A DNA stretch of 64,000 bases from Dicaeum eximium (Eukaryota > Chordata > Aves > Passeriformes > Dicaeidae), in assembly GCA_013396995.1 (NCBI GenBank), contig VWZP01008283.1, forward strand, positions 115,058-179,057. Direction: 5' to 3'. Position 1 is the first letter of the stretch. Each line of letters opens with the position of its first letter. The position numbers were made by a program, and so were the translations under genes. Of this stretch, positions 1-10,148 are shown piece by piece. The notes below the pieces were generated by a model that saw nothing but the letters and a program-made list of their open reading frames with translations, did not search any database and was not told the origin of the DNA.

Positions 1-731
1 CTGCACTACGGTTACAGGAGCAAAATGATGATGTGACTTACAGTAACACATCTTTCTTTAAGTCCCAAAGCAAACCAAGCTCAAGATAAGCTCATCCAGC
101 AGCGGCCCAGCGTCGCTGGCGTCACACAGCAACACAAACACTCCCGGTTTTTCCGACGGCTTCCCGTCTGCGGGGCTGCAGCAGGGATGGGCAGAGCCCT
201 GGGCTCTGCCAGGGGAAGCAGAAGTGTCTCCCTGCCTGCAGAGTGCTGACTGCAGCCTTTTCTTGCCCAGGGAGCTGCCAGGCTGGGAACAAGCCGCCAC
301 ACGAGCGGTGTGCCGAGCTTCTGCCCGCGCAGCAGCGGCTCCCCAGCACCCTGAGTGTTTGCAGCCCCAAACACACCGAAATCGGGGCTAAACTCACTCT
401 GTGGGTCAGCACCGGGCCCCCAAAGAAGTCAAGAGGTCTGAAGAGTGGTACACAGAAGCAAAAAGCTCAGCCCAGCTTCGGAGGTCTCTGAGTGGCAGTG
501 GGAAATCTCGCTTTGCACCCCGTGCACAAAACGTTCACAGCGAGAAGGAAAAAGGGAGCAGGGAACAGAGGGGGAAATCTCAGAGAAACAAGATGTCATT
601 CCTCTGGCTTTTCCACAAACCATTTCCTCAGGGGTCACTTTTAGGACCTTTTCTTTGACTCACAGCCTCCTCATCAGCTGGGCAAGCTCCACTCACCCCT
701 CGCAGGGGCTGTCCCTGGCTGCAGGGAAGGC
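1..731. other. No gene seen
   Basis: Overlapping short frames occur on both strands, none with a domain. The composition is mixed and moderately GC-rich. A possible minus-strand donor (GAGGG then GTGAGT, about 675) has no good acceptor partner. Confidence 0.6.
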
Positions 732-770
732 TTCTCCTCCTCCTCCTCCTCCTCCTCCTCCTCCTCCCCT
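732..770. repeat. (TCC)n microsatellite
   Basis: About twelve TCC units on the plus strand. It pairs with the purine tract 40 bp downstream (806-863), so the two could fold on one another. The Pro-, Gly- and Glu-rich frames over this region come from the repeat. Confidence 0.95.
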
Positions 771-805
771 TCTCCCTGCTCTGCCCCAGGAGATCCAGAA
801 GTGAC

Positions 806-863
806 AGGGAGGAGAAGGAGGAGAAGGAGGAGAAGGAGGAGAAGGAGGAGAAGGAGGAGAAGG
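806..863. repeat. GGAGAAGGA 9-bp tandem repeat
   Basis: A pure purine tract of about six 9-bp units (GAGAAGGAG and rotations). It is partly complementary to the TCC array at 732-770. Confidence 0.95.
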
Positions 864-2253
864 CAAAGACAGCTCTCTGCCATCTCCCAGCACCACCCCT
901 GCTCACAATCCCCTTCTCATTTTCCAGTTTTTTAAAACAAAAAACTGCCCATCAAAAGAAGCTCACAATAAGTTCTGAAAACACCCTTGTTAACAACTCA
1001 CAGATAATTTTATTAAATACCTGAAATTCTCCCAGCAAAGCACCCAAAAAGCAGCCAGATACTCTCCTCCCTCTGCAGAAAGTGTTCCTTGCTCTGACCT
1101 GCAGGGAGCCAAGGGGAGGCAGCACAGTCTGGAGAAATCCATCCCTCCTGGTGCCATCTGCAAGGCTGCAATTAGCTACCAGTATTTCTGTAACCCTACA
1201 TAGTGTAGCAAACAGAAAATCCATTAACTGGGACATTTCTGGGGGATTTCTGTTGGTTTGATTGCTCCAGAGGCTTATATTTATAAAAGATACAAAAACC
1301 TGACGGGCTTTCCTTTGTTCAGTGTTTCACAAAGATCCACCAACTTTCAGGGTTCAATTCACTATAATTATCAGATTAATAATTATGTAAACAGACAGTA
1401 AACCCCTTTTTAAGACAATAAAAACATTTGCAGAGTAACTCAATGTTCAGAAGCAGAGCCAAGCTCCTCCAAGCATCACCAGAAATCCCACTACACTAAT
1501 TAATATTGGGATATTGTTTAGCCTGACCATTCACCAGCACAACAGGTCACAAGGGAGGAGTAATTTCAACCAGCCATGGAACGGCTCTGAAATGAGACAA
1601 ATAAACCACTACAGTGATGGCTGGAAATGTGGTTTGAGGCCCATTTCCACCACCCCCATGAGCCCTGCTTTACCTGAGGAGTCAGAATGACCTCACTGAG
1701 CAGCAGGACAGGGGAAAAAGGGGGAACTCAGCACAGAGCTGACTCCCTGGATGGGGTGGTGGGAAGGGAAAGGCTCAACAGCAAGCACCATGGTGAGGAG
1801 GGCACAGGCACGTGGGTGCCACAGGGGAAGAGAAGAGAAGAGCCTCCTGACCACCCCAGCCCTGTCCATGTCCCACCAGCCCCCAGGGCCAGGGCTGAGA
1901 GCACAAGGAACCAGGCTCTGAGGCTGGGCATGTCCTCCCTACGCCCAGCTGTGGGAATGGAGAGAGGCACTCCATTATCGCTCCTCACACAGGCTTTAAC
2001 ATGCCCCAGCTTATTCTCTGCCTCTTAAAAAAACCCAAACAAGCCATGAAAAGGAATGTATAATCACCTGGCAGGGCACCTCTCTGCTTCAGCTTGCAGG
2101 CTCTGCCCCACCACGTTCTTTTCCCAGCCCAAGGTGACTCGTGAAACATTTTACACAACGGGCACCTCCAACTTTACAAGGGAAACAACTTCCCAGCCCC
2201 ACTGACACAACAGGCTGAGGGCTCCTGACAAGCCAACAGGATCTGCAATATGG
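864..2253. other. No gene seen; AT-rich patch at 1330-1440
   Basis: The patch at 1330-1440 has several TAATTA-like words (ATAATTATCAGATTAATAAT) and is CpG-poor, so it could be a conserved regulatory element. Frames at 1687-2028 lack any recognisable motif. Confidence 0.5.
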
Positions 2254-2414
2254 GAATCACAGAATCACAGAATGGTTTGGGTTGGAAGGGACCTTAAAGC
2301 TCATCCAGTGCCACCTCCTAACAGGGGCAGGACACCTTCCACTAGCCCAGGTGGCTCCAAGCCTTTTCCAGCCTTGCCTTGGAAACTTCCAGGGATCCAG
2401 GGGCAGCCACAAGG
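2254..2414 (-). mobile_element. CR1 LINE 3' fragment
   Basis: It opens with the reverse complement of the CR1 terminus, two tandem copies of AATCACAG, then the typical GGTTTGGGTTGGAAGGGACC. It runs into the usual body up to GGCAGCCACA. About 160 bp of the 3' end is kept and all upstream LINE sequence is missing. Confidence 0.9.
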
Positions 2415-5354
2415 AGGGCAAAGGGGTTGCAGTTAATCCTGCCAACAAACAAAAAGGCTGGAGAGCTCTGGAAAGTTTAGAGGGAGGATGTGTCTCTGCT
2501 CCCAGGGCTCAGCAGGGTTCATTACCTGCTCCTCTCACAGCCCCACATGTAAATACACAATTTTGGGGCACAGGGCCGTCACTGTGAGTTCATGCCCAAT
2601 AGTTCCATCTTACTTTTCCTCCTTAAGGCCTGACTTCCAACTGCATTCTGAAAAGGAAACAAGTCCTGAACTTGTCTGAACAAGTGGGCAACACCTGCTC
2701 CAAGCTTTTGGCTTTACTGCATTGTCTGGGGTTTGAGGTTTGCTCTTTAAAGCCCAACCTAACTGGCTTAGGGGGAAAAAAAAGAAAAGCCCATAACCAG
2801 TTTCAGGAAAAAGAGAGAAAAAGACTTCATTCATTCACTCCTTTGTTTGCAGGAAACTTACCCTGACATTTCTTTGCCAATACATCAGGAAAACTGCAGA
2901 AAATGCAAACACAGGCAGGATGGTGCTTCAAAGGGAGAAGGTGCAGCCCTGCTTTGGCTGCAGTTTCTCCTGACCCAGCCTCTCTGCTGGGATGTTTCTG
3001 TATCAGAGAGCCCGTTTTACTGGAACTCTCAGCAAGCGGGGAAGAGCGCGGCAGCATCCGCCTGCCAAGTGTCATTTGTTCACGCAAGATTTCCAGAACC
3101 CACCTTCTTCTCTTGCCCAGAAACGCACTGTACGCTCAGAAGGAAGAGCCTGAAGTGTCATGATGTGGGAGCTGGGCAGAGCTGAGCGCTGCTGGGGCGG
3201 GAGGTGGCTCCCAGCAGGCTGGGGACGGTCCCACGCCGGCGCTCACGTGGCTGGAGCTCCGCAGGGTCCCGCTGGGCTGGGCTCAGCGCTTCCCACACCA
3301 CCTTCACTGGGCTGACCACCAGCCAAAACCCCAGTAGAGCCAGCTCCTGGCTCCAGCTCGGAGCAGGGATGGATGTGACACAAGGGCTGCCAGCTCTCCT
3401 ATTCCCTGAGGATCCCCGGGCTCGCGCTTTTCCCAGAGAACTCCCAGGTGGAGATGAACGGGGACAGGACAGCTCCCAGCCCAGCCTGCCAGGCAGTGAG
3501 CTCAGCCTAAACTGAGCTAGGAACTGGGAATCCCACAGGAACACTGCTTGGAGGTTTGCTCTGCTTAAACACGATCCATCCACGTGAAGCAGAAAGGAAT
3601 TATTTATCTGTCGGGGGTGATTGTGCCCAATTAAGTCATTAAGGAGTTCGGGGGGATATTCCAGAGAATGCCACATGCTGAGAGCAGATAAATAACGTGC
3701 CCCACTGTACACGTTTCCTAACTTAGCCTGTATTTAAGGCAAGTCAGAAACATCAACACTGAACACGGTTCTTAACATCAACATCAAATTAAAAACCCCA
3801 AACGCTGTGTAATGTTGTTGATTCCTTTGCTGTGCCAGTGGTAACAGGTTGATAAATTCCCACAGAAATTGTATCATTCACAAGGACCTTGCATGCCTCT
3901 GCTGGGACAATTTTTAGGGATGTACCCAGTGAAAGATGATGCACAACAGGTTGTGTGCACCACAGTGGGTTGGAATTTGCACACAGAGACGAATAAATCA
4001 AAATAAATCCCATTTACTATCATGCCAGCTAACTATAAATTTTAATTTAGCTGAAGGCAGACCAAATATTGACATCCTGGACTAGACTGACCACGAAGTT
4101 TGACTGATGCCTAAACTGATGCACTAAGCTAACCTGATGCTTAAACAACAAAAATTAATAAGTTGTTAGCTCCACCAGCCTTAAAATGTCAAAATTCTAT
4201 CAATATTTTCCCAATCCATTCAGGTGAAAAAAAGCACCAACACAAGAGCCATCCAGCTTTTTCAAGATCCCAGTGCCTTTCATGAAAGAAACCAGGAGCA
4301 ATGCTACCTGTCAAGCCAGCAAATAAAATCGGAACTAGAAGAGTAATAAATTGCATTTTTAATCAGGGAAAATGCCAGAAATAATTAAAAACTAATACCC
4401 ATTATGGAAGCCCAGCTGAAATATTTGCTGATACAAAATTAAAATGCTCTTGCATTGGACTAACAAAGAGCTGTATTTAGAATATTTTCAACGTTCCCTT
4501 ACTAAAACCAGCCCAGCCAATGTGGTAGCAGAGGGAGGCACAGAACACGGCTGTCTGTGGGAAGCTGAGGCACAAAAGGTCCTTTAGCCCGAACCCCCAC
4601 TGAATTTCTGTAAGAAACCCCGATAACCCAGCCCAGGCACACGGTTTGAAAGCCTCCCGCTCGCAGGGATCAAGCTCCTCACATCCATTTCCCCGTAATC
4701 CCCCGAGCCCTGCTGCAGTGTCACAATGGGAATTAAAGAGCAGCTTTGAGTGCAGCTATTGAGATAATCACACCCAGCCCGGGAAGGATCAGCGAGCCCC
4801 AGCCCTCCATCCCCGTTCCCAGGGACACGGCTCGTGCCAACAGGTGGCATTTAGATCCCCTCTGAGTGCTTGGCACAAAGCTGGCCCTGGGGAAGCCCAT
4901 TTTCTGTCATTATTCTGGCAGAACAGCCTGCAGGACTCCTCACACGGGCGGGCTCGTGCCCCCCGTGTTTTCCTACACTCTGCTCCTTTTCACTCATTCA
5001 GCGCTTCCAGAGAACACAGCTCACATCTGAGGGGATGTTCAATCACAGAAGGGCACGGGTATTTCATGCTGAGGGCCCTTTTTTTCCCCCCCACCCCAGG
5101 TTTTTCAGTTCTAGAGGATTCTGTTCAGTTGCAAGCCAAGAATTTCCTCATGCAGCATCCTGGCTGCCTGACAGCTTTAGTGGGTTATTCAGTGCTGAAG
5201 CTTAAGCAAAAGCTGTGTCTGAGAGAGAAGGTGCTAGATTAGGGCTCTGCTCTTCAACCTAATGCCAGGGATTCACAGGCAAGGACCTGAAATCTCCCTG
5301 TGTCCCAGAGCTCCGTTTACAGACGGAGAAGTTCCTTTCCTGTACCACTGGATA
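2415..5354. other. No gene seen apart from the candidate 32-nt exon
   Basis: The stretch 3180-3520 is GC-rich and stop-poor on both strands (a 184-codon minus frame at 3158-3712) without a motif. The stretch 3720-4500 is AT-rich and has few frames. Confidence 0.5.
2862..2893 (-). other. Candidate 32-nt exon 2 of the leftward gene (speculative)
   Basis: On the minus strand a pyrimidine-rich acceptor ending in TTTTCTGCAG is followed by 32 nt and then the donor GTAAGTTT. Joined in phase to the G left over from the exon at 14366-14390, it reads VFLMYWQRNVR. The combined N-terminus MFVLLMMGVFLMYWQRNVR is a continuous hydrophobic stretch followed by charged residues, the pattern of a type II signal anchor. 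The implied intron is about 11.5 kb. Splice-like pairs this close are common by chance in 64 kb, so the case rests on phase and hydrophobicity only. Confidence 0.2.
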
Positions 5355-5436
5355 AATCACAGAAGCACAGAATGGTTTGGGCTGGAAGGGGACACCATCA
5401 TCATCCCTTCATCCAGGTGAGGTGCCCGTGCAGGGG
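5355..5436 (-). mobile_element. CR1 LINE 3' fragment, short
   Basis: AATCACAGAAGCACAGAATG followed by GTTTGGGCTGGAAGG marks the CR1 3' terminus in reverse. Only about 80 bp is recognisable before the match fades. One octamer is mutated. Confidence 0.75.
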
Positions 5437-6987
5437 ACATGGCGGTGACAAATATCTCCTTAGACAGCAGGGGCTGTGCTCAGCACGGTGCCACAAAACT
5501 CAAACTCACTTTGCTCCACAGAAAAGGCCTCTAAAATTAAGTGAAAGGAGTCACACGCACCTCCAGAACTTGGCTGCTACACAGACTTGCGGGACGCACT
5601 CAATTACTTTGGGATAATGTTGCCATAAATTGTAGGTCAGGCATAGTGGAATATGAATCCCTGGCCTCTGGCATTCCTCTACTAGGTTTAAAAAGAGAGG
5701 TTGGACAAAGATAATCCTCTTACTGCTCTGTCAGTTTTACTAGCAGAGACTCTAAATGTGAAATTTGGTCCGGCTTGAGCAATAAAAGATGATTTTCATT
5801 TCCAGGTTCCCAAGAGCTCCGGCTGGGAGCCTCACCGAGCTCCAGGAGTTTGAGAACTCTGGGCTTTCTGAAAGCCCTGTGAGCAGGGAGCTCAGAAAGA
5901 GCCTGGAGAGGCTTCCACAGGATGGATGAAATCCCTGAGACCTCTGGAGAATTGTGCTCCGAACCTCGCGGCAACACGTGGTGGTGCCGTCTGCTGCGAG
6001 GAGGGTTGGGAAAAGCAGGAGCTGCCAGGGAGGTGTGAAGTCTGTCCCTTCTGTCCCCAGCTCTGAGCAACGCGGGGACGTGACTCACATCCCTCTGACG
6101 ACTGAGCCAGGCAAGACATTTCCTTGCCATTTAGACAATGAATCAGGAGCTCTGCGAGGTTTTATCTTCCTGCATTCAAAACCAGATTTTATTTTTAAGA
6201 AGAAGTTGATGAAAGGGTAATTTTATATACCTGTTCTGGTCCTTGATTCCTTCTCAGCAGTACTACGTGCTGCCAAAACCTCGAATCACAGATCCACAGA
6301 ATATCCTGAATTGGAAGGAACCCACGAGGATTGAGTCCAACTCCTGACCCTGCACAGGACACCCCAACAATTCAGCCCTGAGAAACACCTGGCCTCTCTT
6401 GGATGTGTTTTACTTTTCCCATGAATAAGGCCCAAAGCAGGTTACAGAAAAGTCAGTGGAAGCAACAGGTAGGCAGAGGTTTTCAAAATCTGCTGCTGCT
6501 CCCTTAAGTGAGTCATTTTGGGGTTCAACGAGCAAAAAGTGCATTAAAATTTCAAAGGATTCCTGTACAAAAATAGCTCTGCACAGCTGGAGTGGCTTCA
6601 AGTGAGATGCACACTCTGATGAGCAGGTTCAAGATTGCTCTGAAAGAGCTAAATATCTGCAATGCTGTGTGAAAGCCAGGTGAGCTGTGCTCCTCCCAAA
6701 CCCGCTGAGGGAGCACGGCTGGGCAGGATTCAAACACAGGCTGATCAAACCTTGGGACAAGCAGGCACACCTGGGCAGGTTCTGGGACCAGCAGGACGAG
6801 CCCTTCGACCCAGGAAACCCTGGAGCTTGGACCAGGACCTCATCTCAGTGCGAGGGAGGATGTGGCAGGTCTGTGTCCTAGAAATGAGGTGGCTGCACTC
6901 CAAATTAACGCCAAAGGCAATCCCTCAGACTTCTTGTTCCCCTTGTGGACAACGGCTCTCGGCAAAATCCACTGGAAACGCGCAGAC
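5437..6987. other. No gene seen outside the CR1 at 6283
   Basis: Short frames only, with no domain, RNA gene or repeat array. Confidence 0.5.
6283..6381 (-). mobile_element. CR1 LINE 3' fragment, ATATCCTGA-type subfamily
   Basis: It starts with a degraded octamer pair (AATCACAGATCCACAG), then AATATCCTGAATTGGAAGGA and the ACTCCTGACCCTGCACAGGA block. This differs from the GGTTTGGG-type ends and matches the longer copy at 7939-8227, so it belongs to another CR1 subfamily. Confidence 0.8.
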
Positions 6988-7211
6988 TTCAGGGGAGGCT
7001 CAGGCTGGACATCAGGAGCAATTTCTCCATGGAAAGGGTGATTAAGCATTGGCAGGGGGTGCCCAGGGAGATCTGGAATTCCCATCCCTGGAGGTGTCCA
7101 AGGACAGCCTGGACACCCAGTGCTCTGGGCTGGTGACAAGGAGGGCATTGGGCACAGCTTCAACCTGATGATCTCAGAGTTCTTTTCCAGCCTCAATGAT
7201 TCTGGGATTCC
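6988..7211 (+). mobile_element. CR1 LINE 3' fragment
   Basis: This is a forward copy. It contains the GGCTGGACATCAGGAG block, TTCTCCATGGAAAGG, the TGCTCTGGGCTGGTGACAAG block and the end TCAATGATTCTGGGATTCC. It belongs to the same subfamily as 48271-48697 and 40725-41187. The terminal octamer is mutated (ATTCTGGG). Confidence 0.88.
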
Positions 7212-7938
7212 AAGATTCTGAGCCTAAGGAAAGGCCCCATGGGACAACATGGCAACTCCTGCCCCCCATGCAGGGAGCCAGCTTCACCTCCAGCCAAAAG
7301 CACCCACAGGAAAAACCTGGAATCCCAGGCTGCCTGTGCTGTCCCTACAGCTCTGCACATCTTGGTCTGCAGAGGTTATTTTTTCTCTTATTATATTGAT
7401 TTGCAATTTTGCCTGCCTAACCACAGGCTGTCCAGGAGCTGTGGATCCCACTGGGTTCCTTTGAAGACTTCAGCCTTTTTTCAGCCCTGTGCATTCGTCC
7501 TCAGCACCAAACAAACATTTACTGCAGCACTTCACAGGACACATTTGCCCCATGCTCTGCCTTGCTGAATTATGCACAAAGAGCAACATTCCACTAGCAC
7601 TGCTTCCTATAGGTTTGCAAGTCACTGCATCTGTGCTATCCTTGTGGGACACCATCCACCCCAACCACCACGGGAGCTGTTCAGGGGCCCTGCTGGAATT
7701 ACCCTGCAGCTGCATCCGAGAGCTCCGGCGTGGGCTGAAACCAGAGCTCCACAGTCACATGAGGATACGTGATCCTGGGTCCAGGGGCTCACACAAAGCT
7801 GGAGCTGTTTTTCCTGTCATCACAGACTTGGGACTGGCAATTATTTGGTTTCCATCTATCTGGTGCTGATGGGGGAATCACTGTCCTGCCTCGGGCAGCA
7901 GAACAGCCCCAGCTCCCATTTCCTGTGGCACCCAACAG

Positions 7939-8227
7939 AATCACAGAACCGTGGAATATCCTGAGCTGGAAGGGACTCACAGGGATCATCCAGTCCAACT
8001 CCTGGCCCTGCACAGACACCCCAACAATCCCAGCCTGTCCCTGGGAGCACTGTCCAAACACCCCTGGAGCTCTGGCAGCCTCGGGGCCGTGCCCATTCCC
8101 TGGGGAGCCTGGGCAGTGCCAGCACCTCTGGGGGAAGAACCTTTCCCTGAGATCCAACCTAAACCTGCCCTGGCACAGCTCCAGCCCTTCCCTGGGTCCT
8201 GTCACTGGCCACCAGAGCAGAGATCAG
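7939..8227 (-). mobile_element. CR1 LINE 3' fragment, ATATCCTGA-type subfamily
   Basis: A reverse copy of about 290 bp: AATCACAG, then ATATCCTGAGCTGGAAGGGA, the TCCAACTCCTGGCCCTGCAC block, TTCCCTGGGGAGCCTGGGCA, and the distal CCTGTCACTGGCCACCAGAG. This is one of the best preserved members of this subfamily in the window. Confidence 0.92.
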
Positions 8228-9241
8228 AGCATCCAGCAGTGGAGCCAGGTTTTTGGCAGGCACTAAGTGGGTCAGCTCCTGCTCTCCAGCAGAACTAACC
8301 AATGCATGCCTGATGAGATCCCAGTCCCTGCAGCAGATTCACAGAGACCAGGCCCTCTGTGTGCCCTCCATCCTGCCCAAATCCTTACCCTGTTCAGTGC
8401 CAGCCTCTCCATGCTCCCTAACCCAACCTCTGCCTGGAAAAAGAGTTCCCAAGGAGGACAGCTGTAAGGTCCTGGCAAACACGAGGTTTCTCCTTTAGCT
8501 GTGAAGCCCATGAGGCTGCCAGCACACTTTCCCTGCAATGCCTCTATTTCCAAATAGTCCAGCCCCTTGTCCCAAAGATGCAGCTCCAGCAGCCCAAGCC
8601 CTGCAGATGGATCTACTCTCACAGCCACACTCCCAAAAAAGCCTTGGTCTCTCTCTTTCCACCTGCCCAGAAGCACAAACCAAGGGCACTCAGATTTTCC
8701 CATGGCCCCAGACACTCACTCCTATTCCCTGCATTGCTTCACCACGTTTGGAAATACAGACTCAGCTGCTGGAGCACCTACACAGACCTGCAACTCTGCC
8801 CTTCTCTTGCCTCAGCCCCTGCTGCACCAAGGATGGAGGGCACATTTCAGGAGAGAGGCACTGGCTGAGCCAGGTGGGAATGCACAGCCCATCACCAGGG
8901 GCTCCAGGGGTATTCCCAATGGGTCCTCACTCTTCATGGACCTCTGGACACTTATATGAATTTCCCAACTCCAGATGGCTTAAAACAAGAGACTGCATCT
9001 TATTCTTCCTCAAAAATCTCTTATTCCTTTTAATTTCCCTTTTAATAAACTCCAAACTTAAAGATAACCATGTCAAGCACAAGGACCTGTTTGAAGCAGT
9101 AAACAGGAGCTGAAATGTCATGGATTCATTCAGGTACCTCCAGGAATGACAGCTCGAAGGAACACATCACACAGTATGACTTTCCAAATTTTTAAAAACC
9201 TGGCTGGTAAATTACAGTGATTTATCACTCCACAACAAAGT

Positions 9242-9258
9242 ACACACACACACACACA
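9242..9258. repeat. (CA)n microsatellite
   Basis: A run of alternating A and C of about eight units. Confidence 0.95.
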
Positions 9259-9700
9259 AAAGCACTTCCCAGAAAAAGATTACCAAGCAATCATCCAGAT
9301 GTTACTAAAGCATTAAGATTAATTTGAAAAAAAAAAATCAGCAAGGAGCTGACTCCCACAGGCTTTTTATTGTCATAGATTTTATGCTGCAACTTCCAAG
9401 AGAACAGAGTTGTGGCTTGTGCCTCAAGTCTCTGTGTGTTTCTGGTGCCTCTGCTGCTCACCTCACACCTCTTACAGCAGCACCCTCTCACTCACCACGG
9501 GGGACCAGGAGAGTCAACAAAAACACAACTTTCCTCCCACTTCAGAGAAAAAAAACCAACCAGATTGTCATTGTTGCAAAGGAAGAAAGAAAAGGCGCCT
9601 TTGTTACTGCTAAAAAGGCACCTCAGTCGTTTTTCACCAGAACAACCTTTGGCATGTGTTACACATCACCTACAGCAAAAGGCTCGGGATGCCTGACAAA

Positions 9701-9784
9701 GGGTCTCAGTCACTGCTTTAATTCCCTGCACAGACCTGCAGGGTCTCTCTCAGTCACTGCTTTAATTCCCTGCACAGACCTGCA
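9701..9784. repeat. Two-copy tandem duplication, 40/44 bp
   Basis: The block GGGTCTCAGTCACTGCTTTA with the following AATTCCCTGCACAGACCTGC occurs at 9701 and again at 9741. The second copy has a 4-base CTCT insertion. The near identity of the copies implies a recent event. The two copies lie inside a 248-codon plus-strand frame (9324-10070), but the unit lengths are not multiples of three. Confidence 0.92.
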
Positions 9785-10006
9785 GCCATCACACACACCT
9801 GGGAACCTGCACCTCTCCCGGGATCCCCTCACCAGGAGAGCAGGGAAAGGCAAGGAGCAGCTGACACACGGGGTTAGAACATTAACTTGGGGCAGAGATC
9901 CATTTTCTGTGTCCTGTGCACAGCTGAGGAGCCGTGGGGAAAGCTGGCAGGATCAGGCACAGCCTCTGGGCTGGGTGTTCCAGTGCCAGGCTCCTGCACT
10001 ACCGCA

Positions 10007-10148
10007 GTGCCCATCCTGCAGGTGTCTGAGGGAACACCTGGAGCTGGCACTCAGAGCTCTGAGCTGGTGACAAGGTGGCCATCAGGCACAGCTGGGACTC
10101 ACTGTCCCCCAAGATCTTTTCCAACCTAAAAGATTCTGTGGTTCTGCG
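10007..10148 (+). mobile_element. CR1 LINE 3' fragment
   Basis: The forward 3' end has TGAGCTGGTGACAAGG, then TCTTTTCCAACCTAAAAGAT and the terminal ATTCTGTGGTTCTG. It forms the last part of a 248-codon plus-strand frame starting at 9324, so that frame is partly transposon. Confidence 0.85.

Larger units (their letters stand above)
8228..10006. other. Unannotated stretch with a 248-codon plus frame
   Basis: A plus-strand frame runs from 9324 to 10070 (starts MKKKNQQGADSHRL). It crosses the tandem duplication at 9701 and ends inside CR1. No domain is visible and the composition changes along it, so it is probably fortuitous. Confidence 0.5.

Noticed and set aside
628..906. Glu-, Gly- and Ser-Phe-rich minus frames
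   Set aside because: Direct translation of the TCC and GGAGAA arrays.
3158..3712. 184-codon minus frame
   Set aside because: GC-rich composition with few stops on both strands, no domain, no splice context.
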